Origin: Corella eumyota | Taxonomy: Eukaryota; Chordata; Ascidiacea; Phlebobranchia; Corellidae | Assembly: GCA_963082875.1 (NCBI GenBank) | Contig: OY720102.1 | Span: 6,138,001 to 6,202,000 of the forward strand | Direction: 5' to 3' | DNA: 64,000 bases | Shown here: positions 31,594-42,569 of the stretch, one piece after another | Position numbering within the stretch: the stretch's first letter is position 1 | Layout: the number at the start of each line of letters is the position of its first letter | Notes under the pieces: generated by a model | What the model saw: the letters and a program-made list of their open reading frames with translations, nothing else | What the model was told of the DNA's origin: nothing | The model's database searches: none | Made by a program: the position numbers and the translations under genes

Positions 31594-34500
31594 GTATTTG
31601 ATTTACTTAAAAAAATAAATTGTGGTAAGATTACGATCAGCAATAAATGGGGTTTTAGTTATATCTAAAAATGACTTTTTGACTAATGCTTCTGCTTTAT
31701 GCTCTTTTATTATTGTATTTATTAAGCACATTTAGGTGTATAACCTTCTAACTACGCAAAATTACTTTTTTGAAAAAGTGTATTTTTTTGTTAAGAATAA
31801 GCAAATCTTAAATGGAGTCTAAGTTATATCTAAAATTGACTCTTTAACAAATGTTATTGCACAATGCCACCTCATTATTGTATTAATTAAGTACGGTTTA
31901 CTGTATAACCATCTAACTTTGCAGAATTACTTTTTAAATAAAATGTATTTTTTTAACTTACATTTATTTTCAGGAATTTAAATTTCTTAAAGATGAACAA
32001 ACTCGGATGTTTAGACAATCTGAAGATGCAACGAACCAATCAGAATCTCTTGCACCTGGGTCAATTTACTTTGACCCCTACCACTCTGAAGGTCAACCTT
32101 TTAGTGACCTTGAGAAGTCAAGTCAAAAACCAGATACGCAAAGAAAGGTACGCAAAAATTATAACTACGACTACTTTATATGTGATGTTTTTTTTTCAAT
32201 AAATTTTATTTTTAATCTAATTGTGTTATTTGAGTATTTTAAATTTTTTTTGTTGAATGTAATCTGATTGTTGCAGCTGAGCTACGACAGTTACCACGAC
32301 GACGAAGACGACATCAACGAAGAGCTGCGACAAGACTTTATCGACGAACAGACAGGGGAAACTCCTAAATCAAGGTCGATAATTTTAACTGTTTTTTTTA
32401 AGTTTTTTAACATTAATATCCCATGCTAAACAAAAAAATTAAAATTTAAATTATACCCTTTTTTATTTTTTCTACAGTCCATCGCTAGGTTCATCTTATT
32501 CACTGAAGAGTATAGGAAAGTTATACCGGGGACCTATCTTAACAAATACTTCACTACATGTGCTAAGACTGTGTGGAAGGTAAGTTGAAACAAATTATAC
32601 TGTGTTTGGGTGTACAATACTTTAAAGGGTGTTTATTTTAGTTTTGTTATTCATTTTATATTTTTTATTAGCATATTTTTATATTTTTATTAGCGATATT
32701 TTTATACTCAAAAATTATAAAGTAGGTGTCACTGAACACAAAAATGGTTTTAACTTTAAAAAAAATGATTAAAATTAATTAAAAAAAAGAAAAGGGAAGC
32801 CCTGTTTGTGATGACGTAGAAAGTACTAGCTTGTATACATTCAGGTTGCTCATTACTTTTTACGTTACACGAAAAAATATGGTGACCTGTTTTTTTATGT
32901 TAATCATTTTTTCAGTATTTTTGAAAATTAAATTGTAAGTTCCACAGACATTTTTTTTTTGTAAGTTCTACAAACAGGTTCTAAATCCTATTTGTTATTC
33001 ATTGTCAACCATACTAACATGCTATATACATCACTTACAAAATTGCAAAACTCTCTAATATAACACTTTAACATTTTTTGTGCAGTTTTTTTTAGTTTTT
33101 AAAATTAATTTTGCCTAAAAAATTTACTCTTTTTGAATATTAATTTTTTTTTTTTAAACATGGTATGCCATATTTTGTATTACTCCATTCTGAATTTTTT
33201 ATTTTCAGCTATCTTAAAATGTGTGATGTCTTACAGCCTATATCAATGGACGTGGTGGTGTGTATGTCTCAGTTATTTGACATGTACTTCTATGCTGTTA
33301 ATCATTTCTTTTCAACCAAAGAGGTATAGCATAATAAATATTTACAATTTTTGAAAATAAATTAACAACACTTCTAAAAAAATTTTTAAAAAAATGTGTT
33401 TATTTGAAATTCTGCAAATGAAAATTACCCAGAAAAAAAAGTCAAATTAAAAAATATAAATAAAAAATAATTATTCTTAAGGTTAATGGAAGGTACCAGC
33501 AAGAAAGATTGCATTCGACCATGCAGAGAATTGACGAATCTTTATTTTTACCTTTATATAACAACCAAGTTGAAAATGAAAATGAATCTACCCAGCAAGT
33601 AAAAATAAAAAAAATAAATAATTAAAAATTATGAATTTTTTTCTTCCGCAAGTTGACAAAATTTATTTTATTTTAACTTATTTTTTAGGTTATTGGAAAA
33701 GTTCAAAGACCATCTTTAACCAGTATGATTAACCTAAATCAACCAGATACTAACTATGCAATTACAGAGAGAATCATAGCGACAGAGTCTCTGTAAGTTT
33801 TTTGTTGTTATAAGTTACATGACTATGTTTTTTTAATACAACATATTTTACCAAAACTAAACAATGGTAATTTTTATCGTGCATTGAAAATAATACTGTT
33901 CAAAAAAATTTGTCACTATTCGCATGTAAAAAAATGTTTTAAGAACCTAAATTTGATGTTTTTAAAACAAAATTGGAATATTTTTACTCTTAATTTTTTT
34001 AACAAATTTTAAAGATTTGCTTTTGTTTTAGTGTATTTTTGGGAAAACAATTTGAGTTATTAGAAAGCAAATTGGAAGGTTTGGTTCCAGTTTCTAAGAA
34101 GGCATTTCTACAACAATTCTACTCCCAAGTAGGCAAAAATTCTAAATTAAATAAAAATAATTTTTTTGTTACTTGTAGTACAAAAAAAAATTAGAGGTTT
34201 AAAAAAATATTTTATAATTATTTATTTAATTATAAATCTAATTACATTTCGCCGAAATTTTAAATTTTTGAAATTTTTAAGACTGTTCGTGTCGCCGCCG
34301 ATGTAAGGTGGCCCACATACCATGATTTTGCGGCACATGCCATCAATCCGGTGGCCACAATCGAAAAAATGGCAGCAGTAAATTGGGATGTGCATGACAT
34401 CATGTCGCAGCATAACAATTATGTCGATTTACTTTTACATGAACTTAACTTGTTCAAAACTTCACTTGGTAATTCAGTAAGGTAAGATGTTAATATTTTT

Positions 34501-35984
34501 GTGATTTTTATAATAAATTTAAAATATTTTTTTTGTTAATTATTTGGTTAAATTATTTTACAGTATAATTTTTGCTGAACGAATTCTGGTTATATTTGTT
34601 TAAAATGTTTCTTTTTTATGGGATTTCATAAAATGTAACAAAATTTCTGAATTTCAATTTATTTTTTTTTTTTTGTAATTTAAAGGTCAATAGAAATTCC
34701 TGAAGAAGTGAACAAAGTTATTTGGAAACACTGTATTCTAATTTCAAATAATGTTTTTGTTGAAGGGTAAGTGAGAATTTTTTTTTATTTCAAATTTTTT
34801 TTTAATATTTTTATCCTTGATGTGGGAAGGTCGAATGCGCGACCTAAACATAGGGTAGCATTTTACCCCGACCCAGTCTCGAGTTACCTGTGGCAGTTTG
34901 GGATATTATAGAGACTATAATATATATATATACTTAAGGGAGCTACAGCATTAGAGCAGTGGGAATTAAACCCACGACCTCATGGTTGTGTAGTAAGTGT
35001 TCTTACCACTACACCACGCTGTCGGTAAAGTTCTAAGTTGTGCTTGACAATTTTAGCTACTATTAAGTTTACAGTCCTAAATTAAAGGCGAATGTATATG
35101 TTAATCACTTGCTAAAATTATTCTGTTAAATTTAGTTTCTCGAACGTGAAGAAATGTAGTAACGAAGGGAGAGCTTTAATGCAACTCGACTACCAACAAT
35201 TTTTACTCAAACTGGAAAAATTATCGAAAATAAGGTAAACGTATGGTGTATTGTATTTTTAAAAAGAGTTAAAAATACTGCATTTTAAAGACGTGGATTT
35301 TAGTCTATGGGTATTTTACTATTATAAAATTATTTAAGTAATTTGTTATATTCGTTAAAAGGTTTTCTGTAATAAAAGTTGTGTATGCCTCAAAAATACA
35401 TTCAAGAACTCGACACGACACTTTTTTATTTTTTTTTGTATATATCTTTATCCTCGATGTGGGAAAGTCGAATGTGCGACTTAAACATAGAGTAACATCA
35501 GTTACTCCGACTCAGTCACGAGTTTCCTGTGGCAGTTTGGGATATTATAGATTATAGTTTCCCAATAATTATGCTGCTGATTAAGTGCTGGCTCTGCAGA
35601 AGTTCGTACCGTTTATTGCGCCTTACTCAAGGGCGCTGCAGCATGAGATCGGTGGGGATTGAAACCACGACATCGTGTGTGGTTGGTTGCTTTCAACAAT
35701 GTGGTTGGTTGCTTTCATTAATTAATACACCACCTTATTTATCTTTAAATATTTCTGCTATCAGGCCTATACCTAACCGCGAATTCGTCGAGACTTACAT
35801 TAAGGCCTACTACCTTACCGAATCTGACCTTGAAAATTGGATGCGTTCCCACCCCGAGTATTCGACTAAACAGTTGTCTGCTCTTGTACACTGCTCAGCG
35901 GCCACTTATTCAAGCAATTCGACTAACAGGCGAACCAAGCAGAAAATGATGTCGCTTATAGAAGACCTGACAAACAGAAAATGA
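27141..35984 (+). CDS. VPS50: VPS50 / syndetin, EARP vesicle-tethering complex subunit, complete, 22 exons
   Basis: VPS50 (syndetin, CCDC132) replaces VPS54 in the EARP complex with VPS51-53 and tethers vesicles at recycling endosomes. The conceptual protein is 947 residues, close to the roughly 960 of vertebrates, and matches the family throughout. Diagnostic stretches: [103 protein letters not shown] and [13 protein letters not shown]. Start ATG 27141 is chosen because [16 protein letters not shown] resembles the family N terminus and an acceptor lies 24 bases upstream. All 22 exons close in frame with GT/AG introns. Stop TGA 35982-35984. Exons are given in the two entries below. Confidence 0.95.
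27379..27663 (+). mobile_element. tRNA-derived SINE in VPS50 intron 1
   Basis: Head CTGTAGTCTGTGTAGTGGT with a short internal duplication (CCATGACTGCATGA), then family body and tail. It fills about half of intron 1. Confidence 0.83.
31974..35984 (+). CDS. VPS50: VPS50 C-terminal half (acidic linker and DUF2451 region)
   Basis: Exons 31974-32147, 32277-32374, 32478-32579, 33209-33323, 33482-33598, 33689-33792, 34032-34128, 34282-34481, 34686-34766, 35136-35234, 35765-35984. The exon at 32277 encodes the acidic [19 protein letters not shown], matching the family's [22 protein letters not shown]-like region, here followed by DEQTGETP. The C-terminal block [11 protein letters not shown] to [17 protein letters not shown] is the conserved DUF2451 region. 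The linker [13 protein letters not shown] to NESTQQ is shorter and less conserved than in vertebrates. The last two large introns each contain an antisense SINE. Confidence 0.93.
34811..35026 (-). mobile_element. tRNA-derived SINE, internally shortened, in VPS50 intron 20
   Basis: On the minus strand it has the head with TGGTGTAGTGGTAAGAAC, the B-box and the tail, but the middle of the body is replaced by a short ATATATATATA run, so the copy is about 70 bases shorter than the others. Confidence 0.82.
35437..35690 (-). mobile_element. tRNA-derived SINE in VPS50 intron 21, head replaced by a short duplication
   Basis: Tail and body are complete on the minus strand (ATCGAGGATAAAGATATATA reading into the body). 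At the head end the tRNA part is lost and a short direct duplication of GTGTGGTTGGTTGCTTTCA type is present. It lies 75 bases before the last VPS50 exon. Confidence 0.78.
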
Positions 35985-36308
35985 GTTACTTTTGTTTGGA
36001 ATATTTTTAATGTTTCTTTAACATGTCAGTGCAATAGTTTATGGAAAAATATGACAAGTTTATTTTTAAAACATTTTATGTTAATTTGTAAAAATCTTAA
36101 AGTTATAATTAAAATATTTGACTGATTGTAAAAAAATTCTACTTGTTGCCATTTGCACAGTTTTACTAAGCTTATTGGGTAAAGTTTTATTATTATCTTG
36201 AATTATTCAGGTTAACTTAATGTTAATGTAATAATCATGTTGTATCAGCTATGTCTCTATATTTTGAACCCTGTATTGTATATGGTACAAAAAAACTCTT
36301 GCACCATC

Positions 36309-36314
36309 ATTAAA
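36309..36314 (+). terminator. Possible VPS50 poly(A) signal (ATTAAA)
   Basis: ATTAAA, the common variant signal, lies about 325 bases after the VPS50 stop and is followed by a T-rich stretch. No AATAAA was seen between the stop and this point. Confidence 0.35.
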
Positions 36315-36387
36315 GTTGTTTTTTTTTTATTAATTTTCGATGTACTGTTGTTAAGTGCTCTAGCTTTTTTGTAAACGCAGGCTAAAG

Positions 36388-36457
36388 AGCAAATGGTGCA
36401 GTTCGAACCCGGAACCTTTCGGCTTGTAGTTCGGCTATTTTACACTGCCGGACCCCA
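36388..36457 (-). mobile_element. tRNA-like sequence of a second family downstream of VPS50
   Basis: On the minus strand it carries AAGCCGAAAGGTTCCGGGTTCGAACTGC, matching the core of the element at 21992-22085, with head GGTCCGGCAGTGTAAAATAG. A short (AT)n run follows immediately on the right. Confidence 0.5.
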
Positions 36458-39400
36458 TATATATATATATACATGTGTTTTTAACATATAATAAATTTAC
36501 TACTTCAGGTTTTTGTTGTAAAAAAATGTCAATAGGGTCCTCTATTGAAACCCGCTACCGTTCGAATAATTTACACATTTTCATGTGTAAATTTAACACT
36601 TCAATTGAATCGTTGCAAATATAAAAACGATCTTAGTCGTATTGTTATATGTTAATACGATTCATACATTTGAATTATTGTTGTTGAAAATTCCACAAAA
36701 CTACAGATTTTTTTTGTGTTTGTTAAGAACAGTGTGATGGCATCTGGATAACCTTTTTTTTACAGAATACAAAAAAGGGCGCTTTTTTAACGTGAAATCC
36801 CGAATTGGTTTAAGTGAACGTATTGGACTGATGACGTCAAAACATTTGCTCGCATTACAAGATTACGGCGTTTTTAAATCAGGGATTTTTCTTATGAAAA
36901 GTTGGGGGTTTTTGTCGCTCTGAAAAACTTTGTTATGACTACATCCATAGCTACTTGTTTAAGTCGCCATAAGGTACGATTTATTAAAAAAAAAATTTTC
37001 CAGTTTTCAAAATCGTGGGAGAATTTTTTGCGGGTGTAAACAGTACAAGAAAGTGGGGTTGCTATTACCCTAAATGTGGTATATTTACTTTTATCTGGTC
37101 ATCAATTTTCTATTTCAGGTTGTTCCCATAATTCGATTTTTACGCGCGGTTTGATCAAAATTTTAATATCGTGTTTTTGGCGACTGAGCTGTCATCAAAA
37201 GACGCCGCAAAATGACGCATGACGTCATCGAGACTTAGTAGCTCTCGGTTGGCCGAGACGCTGTGGCTACTGTCGCGTATCGTCACGTGATAACAAAAAA
37301 CACAACTTTCTACGATTTTACGGTAGTTTGTGTAAAACTTTGTTTATATATACAAGTTGTTGAGTTATTTAAGGAAGCTATTTAAGAACAACACTCGAGT
37401 ATGTATTGGACTACGTAAAAAAATTTAAAACTTACTCAAATAAGTGTTTCGTTTTATCAAATTTTAATGAAATTTTAAAAAAAATCGCCAGCTCTCAAAA
37501 ATGGACATGTTGTAAAAGCTAAGCCATCAAACCGAAAGTGCCTAAAACTAAGTGATTTTTGGTGTTACTATCATTTTGAGAGCAGTTAAGATAGCGTTTC
37601 TCAAAATTATAGAAATATACGAACAGTCAATATAATAATACATAGATCTAATTTTTTTCATTAATCATTGCGACGCGCAAACCTTGCTTATTTGAACCGC
37701 AACAATTAGGAATCAGACATTTTGGCCTGTTTACAGTATGAAGTGCTTGCTGTATGCGTGTGTGCGCGTTAGGTAGAGACCGGAAACAATATTACGCACT
37801 ATGCGCGCAAATACATAGCTGCCTGCTGCCTCTGGCTTCGATCCTAGGCCCAATTGCAACAAACCAGTGTCACTTGCCGTTTGTTAAGGCGCAAGAAGTA
37901 AGATTGCCCTTTGTCAGACGCGGTAAGGCATTCGAAATAAACAGGCCGAGCTAGAAAAACCGTTGGTTAGTCGTTTTAAAAGTGAAAGAAGGTTGTTGAG
38001 TTCTACTTCCCTAGCTATGGCAAAGAAATGTTGTTCTTTAAAGTGGTATAATACTATAGATTTGAGGTATTTTAAAGACGAATTGAAAGCTAAGATTATG
38101 CAACAATGTTAGATATGTTATATCACTAAGGTGAAGTTACATTGTGTTTTCAAAGTTGGTAATATTTGTTGTTGTTTCTACATTGTGATTTGTTAAAGTT
38201 GTATAATACAGACAGTTTCTGCTGCGTGTGTATTGAAAGTAGTTTGTTTGTTTTAAAACTTATCTTAGCCCTAGGGCTGTGCATATATGTAAAACTAACC
38301 TTAGCCTATTAAAACCATTAAAAATCAATGAAATAAAATAATAAAAAGGAAAATAATTGTGAGCGCGCAGTGCAGATATAATCTACTATATAGTTATCTA
38401 TAGGGTTTAACTATATCCTATTTCAGTAAGCATAACGAATAGAAACTGAAGGCTTAAAGGGATAATATTTTATTTAAATAACGCAGTGTTATTTTACTGG
38501 GCCCAAAATCTTTTAAATTGTTAAAGTATTATGGTAAGGCTGTTGTTATAATTTTTCGTAACTAGATTTTGGATAGGACTTATTTGGAATTTGGAAACCG
38601 TAGTGACTCAAAACACGTTTTTGAATTTTAGTTTTACAGATTTTTGTAGAGTAAGATTCTAAATTTAAAACGTTACATAATTTATTAAGTTACTTTGGCA
38701 AGCAACTTGTATTTTCATTGGGTGATAATGTATGCCAAACTAAAAATAAAACAATAGACAATATTGGCAAACAAGCTAGTAAACGCTATTTAAAAAAAAT
38801 TAATTTGAATTTTAGTCTAAAATTAGCTTATTGCATATTTGTTAAATTAATATATAACGTAACGTTATCGAAATTTTCAATATTATCTAATATTAATAAT
38901 GTCTTTTTATAGCACTTTTGTTTTATAAATATGCGGGTTGGTTTATTTTTAGAACTTGTATTATTTTTAAATAACACAAGAAAAACAAACAAACAATAAC
39001 GATGCGGTTTTGCCCAATAATTAAAATGTGCCCAAAGTTATTGATAAACATATAGCACTATAGCTTATTTAAAAATTTATAAATTGATAATATATATATG
39101 AATTATTTTCAATATTAAATTTTTATTGTCATGGTTATTATTTTAATCCAAAACAAACTCAATTTTGCGCGTTATCGTTTACGTGACGCACAAACAAACC
39201 TACATTGGAATTGTGTCTAGTTATCATTAAATAACGAAACATATGGTAGTATTGATATAGCAATTTTAAATGTATTGGCTCGTCAATAATTCGAGGTTAT
39301 TCACCTGCCTTTCCGGTTACTCTATCAATTTTAATTTAAAATATAAACTAAAATAATGAAGTGTTAATTTTTATATACACAAGGTGATAGCTGTTATATC

Positions 39401-40426
39401 TATAAATGTATTTATCTTTTCTTCAAGTAGATATAATTTTATAGTCTATTCTCCAATATATAAAATGGAATAAATAGATTACTGTATGTACATTAGGTTA
39501 CAGGTCTTAGGAGTTCATTTCTGCTACTTGAAACAATATTTTTTTTAATTTGAATATTTGTACCAATAGAATAATGAATGTAAAATGAGTATAGATATTC
39601 ACGGTTATCAGAAATTCGAAAACACTTAAGCCAGCAAAGCTTATTATTTATTAAACATAATCGACATGTGAAGTAAAGGTATTGTTTATTAAAAATAACT
39701 AATTCATATTTTATATAAACAAATATGTATAAATTAAAGTAGAATTTAGTGTAGTCGAATATAAGTTACCCCTTGTCTGAAAAAATGATTTCAGTGAATA
39801 CATGAATTGATAAATTTAAGTCCAACTTTTGGGAAAATTTTTAATTTTTTTGTACAAAGAAATTTGAATATAAGAATTGCTCGTTTTAGACTCTGGTAAA
39901 CCCTGTTTTTGTTGTAACAATTGCAATACAATCAACTTTAACAGCGGCGCTTCGCTTTTTCGAAACCGATAACGTTACATTGGGGTGGTAAAATAGATAA
40001 AAAAATTAATTTCCAAAGACTTTGCAAAAGATCAATTACCGTTTATTTAAAATCGATTTTTCAGTGTTTAAAATTAATTGAAACTGTTAGATCGATCATG
40101 TGAGTGAAGCAATAATATTGATTTTAACTATTATTAATGAGAATTAAGCTAAAGTTGGGTTTGGTTTCATCCCACAATATTCTAGTCTCTTTAAAAATAA
40201 GAAAAGTATAATATTCATAAATTGTTGAGCACTGTAAAATAGTTGTGCTAGTACTAAAACTACGAAGATAAATTTAGTTGTATTTATTGTAAACCAATTA
40301 ACAAGGGTTCGTCATTATTTTTTGATTCTGCTTACAAATTTTATCGAAATATCTGCAACATAAACACATCAAGGGTTATGTGAATAGTTTTTTTTTAGAT
40401 TTTCGTTATCATAATTATAAAAAAAA

Positions 40427-40652
40427 ATGGATCAAATGTATCGAATGGATCAAATGGATAAAATTGGAACAAAAATATTGCATAAATTAAACCCTATCCC
40501 GACCCTCACCCATTCAGAATAAGCATAATGCATGTGATCCATTCGGTCCATTCGATCCGTTTGGTCCATTCGGTCCATTCAATCCATTTGGTTTATTTGA
40601 AAACCATTTAATACACGTTCGGGTACATTCTATTTATTCGATCCATTTGATC
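40427..40652. repeat. 9-bp minisatellite with inverted upstream arm
   Basis: Seven 9-bp units of the type GGTCCATTC run from 40536 to 40598, with another pair near 40638-40652. An inverse stretch of the same units (ATGGATCAAATGTATCGAA and on) lies at 40427-40464, about 75 bases away, so the two can pair into a hairpin. Confidence 0.75.
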
Positions 40653-41184
40653 CTGTATAGTTTATAGGTACCGTAAAACTCTTACTTTGTGCTAATGGTA
40701 AAGTTTTTAGTCCCAACCACTTCTATGGGAATATTGCTTTTAAAGGTTTAAGTTGATAGAAAACTTGTAAGTACTAGACCCAAATGTAGAGTTCGCATCT
40801 TTAAGATATCAATATTTAAAATCATAATTGGCATTGGTTTATTAAGATTAATGAACGTTTAACCGTATATGTACAAGAACGATGATTAGTTTCATTCTTG
40901 CTCAAAAGCAAAATTTTCCAACTGCATTGTGCCACTCGATAGAAAAACATAGGTACAAAAGGTGAATAAGAAAAATACATAACACCAAAAACTAGACAAC
41001 AAAGCAAAAAACACAACGCGTGGGTTTTTTCTAAACTCTGCAGCAGTTTCGAACCTGAGTCATAGCACACAGTTTTAGCAGTGGCCACGTGATGATCGTT
41101 CCCGTTTCGTACGTGGTGCAATCTGTATGCTGGCTTAATTAAACTACTTGCGTACAAAACAGCCTGGTCATGCCTCGTTCAGTT

Positions 41185-41194
41185 TATATAAAAG
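41185..41194 (+). promoter_or_regulatory. TATA-box-like sequence, candidate upstream promoter for the G-alpha gene
   Basis: TATATAAAAG followed by GCGTGGG is a canonical TATA context and unusual for being followed by GC-richer sequence. It lies 1.38 kb before the ATG, so a 5'-UTR intron would be needed; an acceptor-like TTTTTAG is at about 42486-42492. In an AT-rich genome a chance match is possible. Confidence 0.3.
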
Positions 41195-42569
41195 CGTGGG
41201 ACTGGCCAAATTTCTGATTTTTTTTAAGTCGTTTGTTTAACATGTAAGCAGTTATAGCGTAAGAGTCAGAAAGCCGTGCTGTTTATGCAATTTTGATATT
41301 TTTATAGACGCAAGTTTGATGGAGATTTGTTTAAAACAGGGTTCATACAAATAGAACGAAATAAAAAAAAAGAAAGCTTGTTTGTGAAAAAATAAAAATA
41401 AACCATTACCTGTTGAAAGTAACAGATAGAAAAATATCACATGTTTTTAAATAGTACCTTGTGTTTAATTTAAATCCAGTTGATATTTTAAAAATCCAGG
41501 TTTTGTATTTTGAATATATTCTTAAAATGATATATTATGTTGTGTTGGTGAACTAGATTTATTTGTATTTAGCATGCTAAAATCAAAATGCAAGAATCGT
41601 TGTGTTGGTATTTTTATAATTGTGTTTTATCGTATTGACTATACCACAATTTGCGCTTAAAAAGCACCGCAATCCAATTTGGCATACTGTATGAACTTTG
41701 TTTCTTATCGTATATGCAAAACAAAAATACTGTTAAAATGTCAAATGTATTGTTATCCAAACACCCGCGTCTTACGCAGCATTTACGTAGAGATTTTTAC
41801 GCAAATGTTGTTGTCATCTTCAGCCTAATTACTGTATAAGGTATCCCGCGAAAATTCGAGATCTTATTTGGTCCAATTCGTGATATGAAACTTCGAATAT
41901 AAATAGTCAAAGTTCGTAACTATTTATACTGCGATTTTCCTATTTTTAGCACATTTTTAAATTGATATGCTAAATGACATTCAAACAGTATTGTACATAA
42001 TACTAGGTGGGACTATTCCCAGTACTCGAAACCACATTTTTTGTCTTGTTGGAACAGTAAACCGCTTATACACGCTAGGCATTATTACTATTACAGTTCA
42101 GTCAGATGGGTTATTATATTTTTTTAAGTTTAAATCTTAGAGATAAATGATGTGACTAACGTCTAGTCGCAATATATACAAGCTGATAATTTTAAACCTT
42201 ATGCCTTACGCTGTGTTTAAACGTTGTATGACTGGTCAGTTTAGTAACCTGCTTTAAAAATATAGTTTAAATGTTTTTTTTTAGATTTTGAAATTTGTAT
42301 TAACATAACTTTAATGAAGTGAAAGCGGTGTATGTATTTCGGTATACTTTTGATTTGGTGATTAGAAATTATAGACTATACTCTATTAGTGATACATTAA
42401 AAACGTTAAGCTGTGATGTGGTGTAAAAATTAAATTTTCTTAAGCTATTAAGTCAGGGCTTAAAACTTAACTATTTTTACCTACATTTTTAGATTTTGTT
42501 AATTTCACACATTAAACGGATTAGGATATGTTTTGTGCCTAAGCAAAGATATATTACAGTTATACTAAT

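Larger units (their letters stand above)
35985..42569. other. Intergenic region between VPS50 and the G-alpha gene
   Basis: 6.6 kb with no supported coding gene. It holds the poly(A) candidate 36309, a tRNA-like remnant 36388-36457, an (AT)n run about 36459-36471, two TGACGTCA palindromes (36832-36839, 37220-37227), a GC-richer island 37730-37960, a 9-bp minisatellite 40536-40598 with an inverse arm at 40427-40464, and a TATA-like box 41185. The rest, including 37960-40420 and 41200-42480, is plain AT-rich DNA. Confidence 0.6.

Noticed and set aside
40822-41157. 111-codon antisense frame upstream of the G-alpha gene
   Set aside because: It starts with TTG, has no recognisable domain and mixed hydrophobic content expected of chance; a TATA-like box nearby reads on both strands but is not enough.
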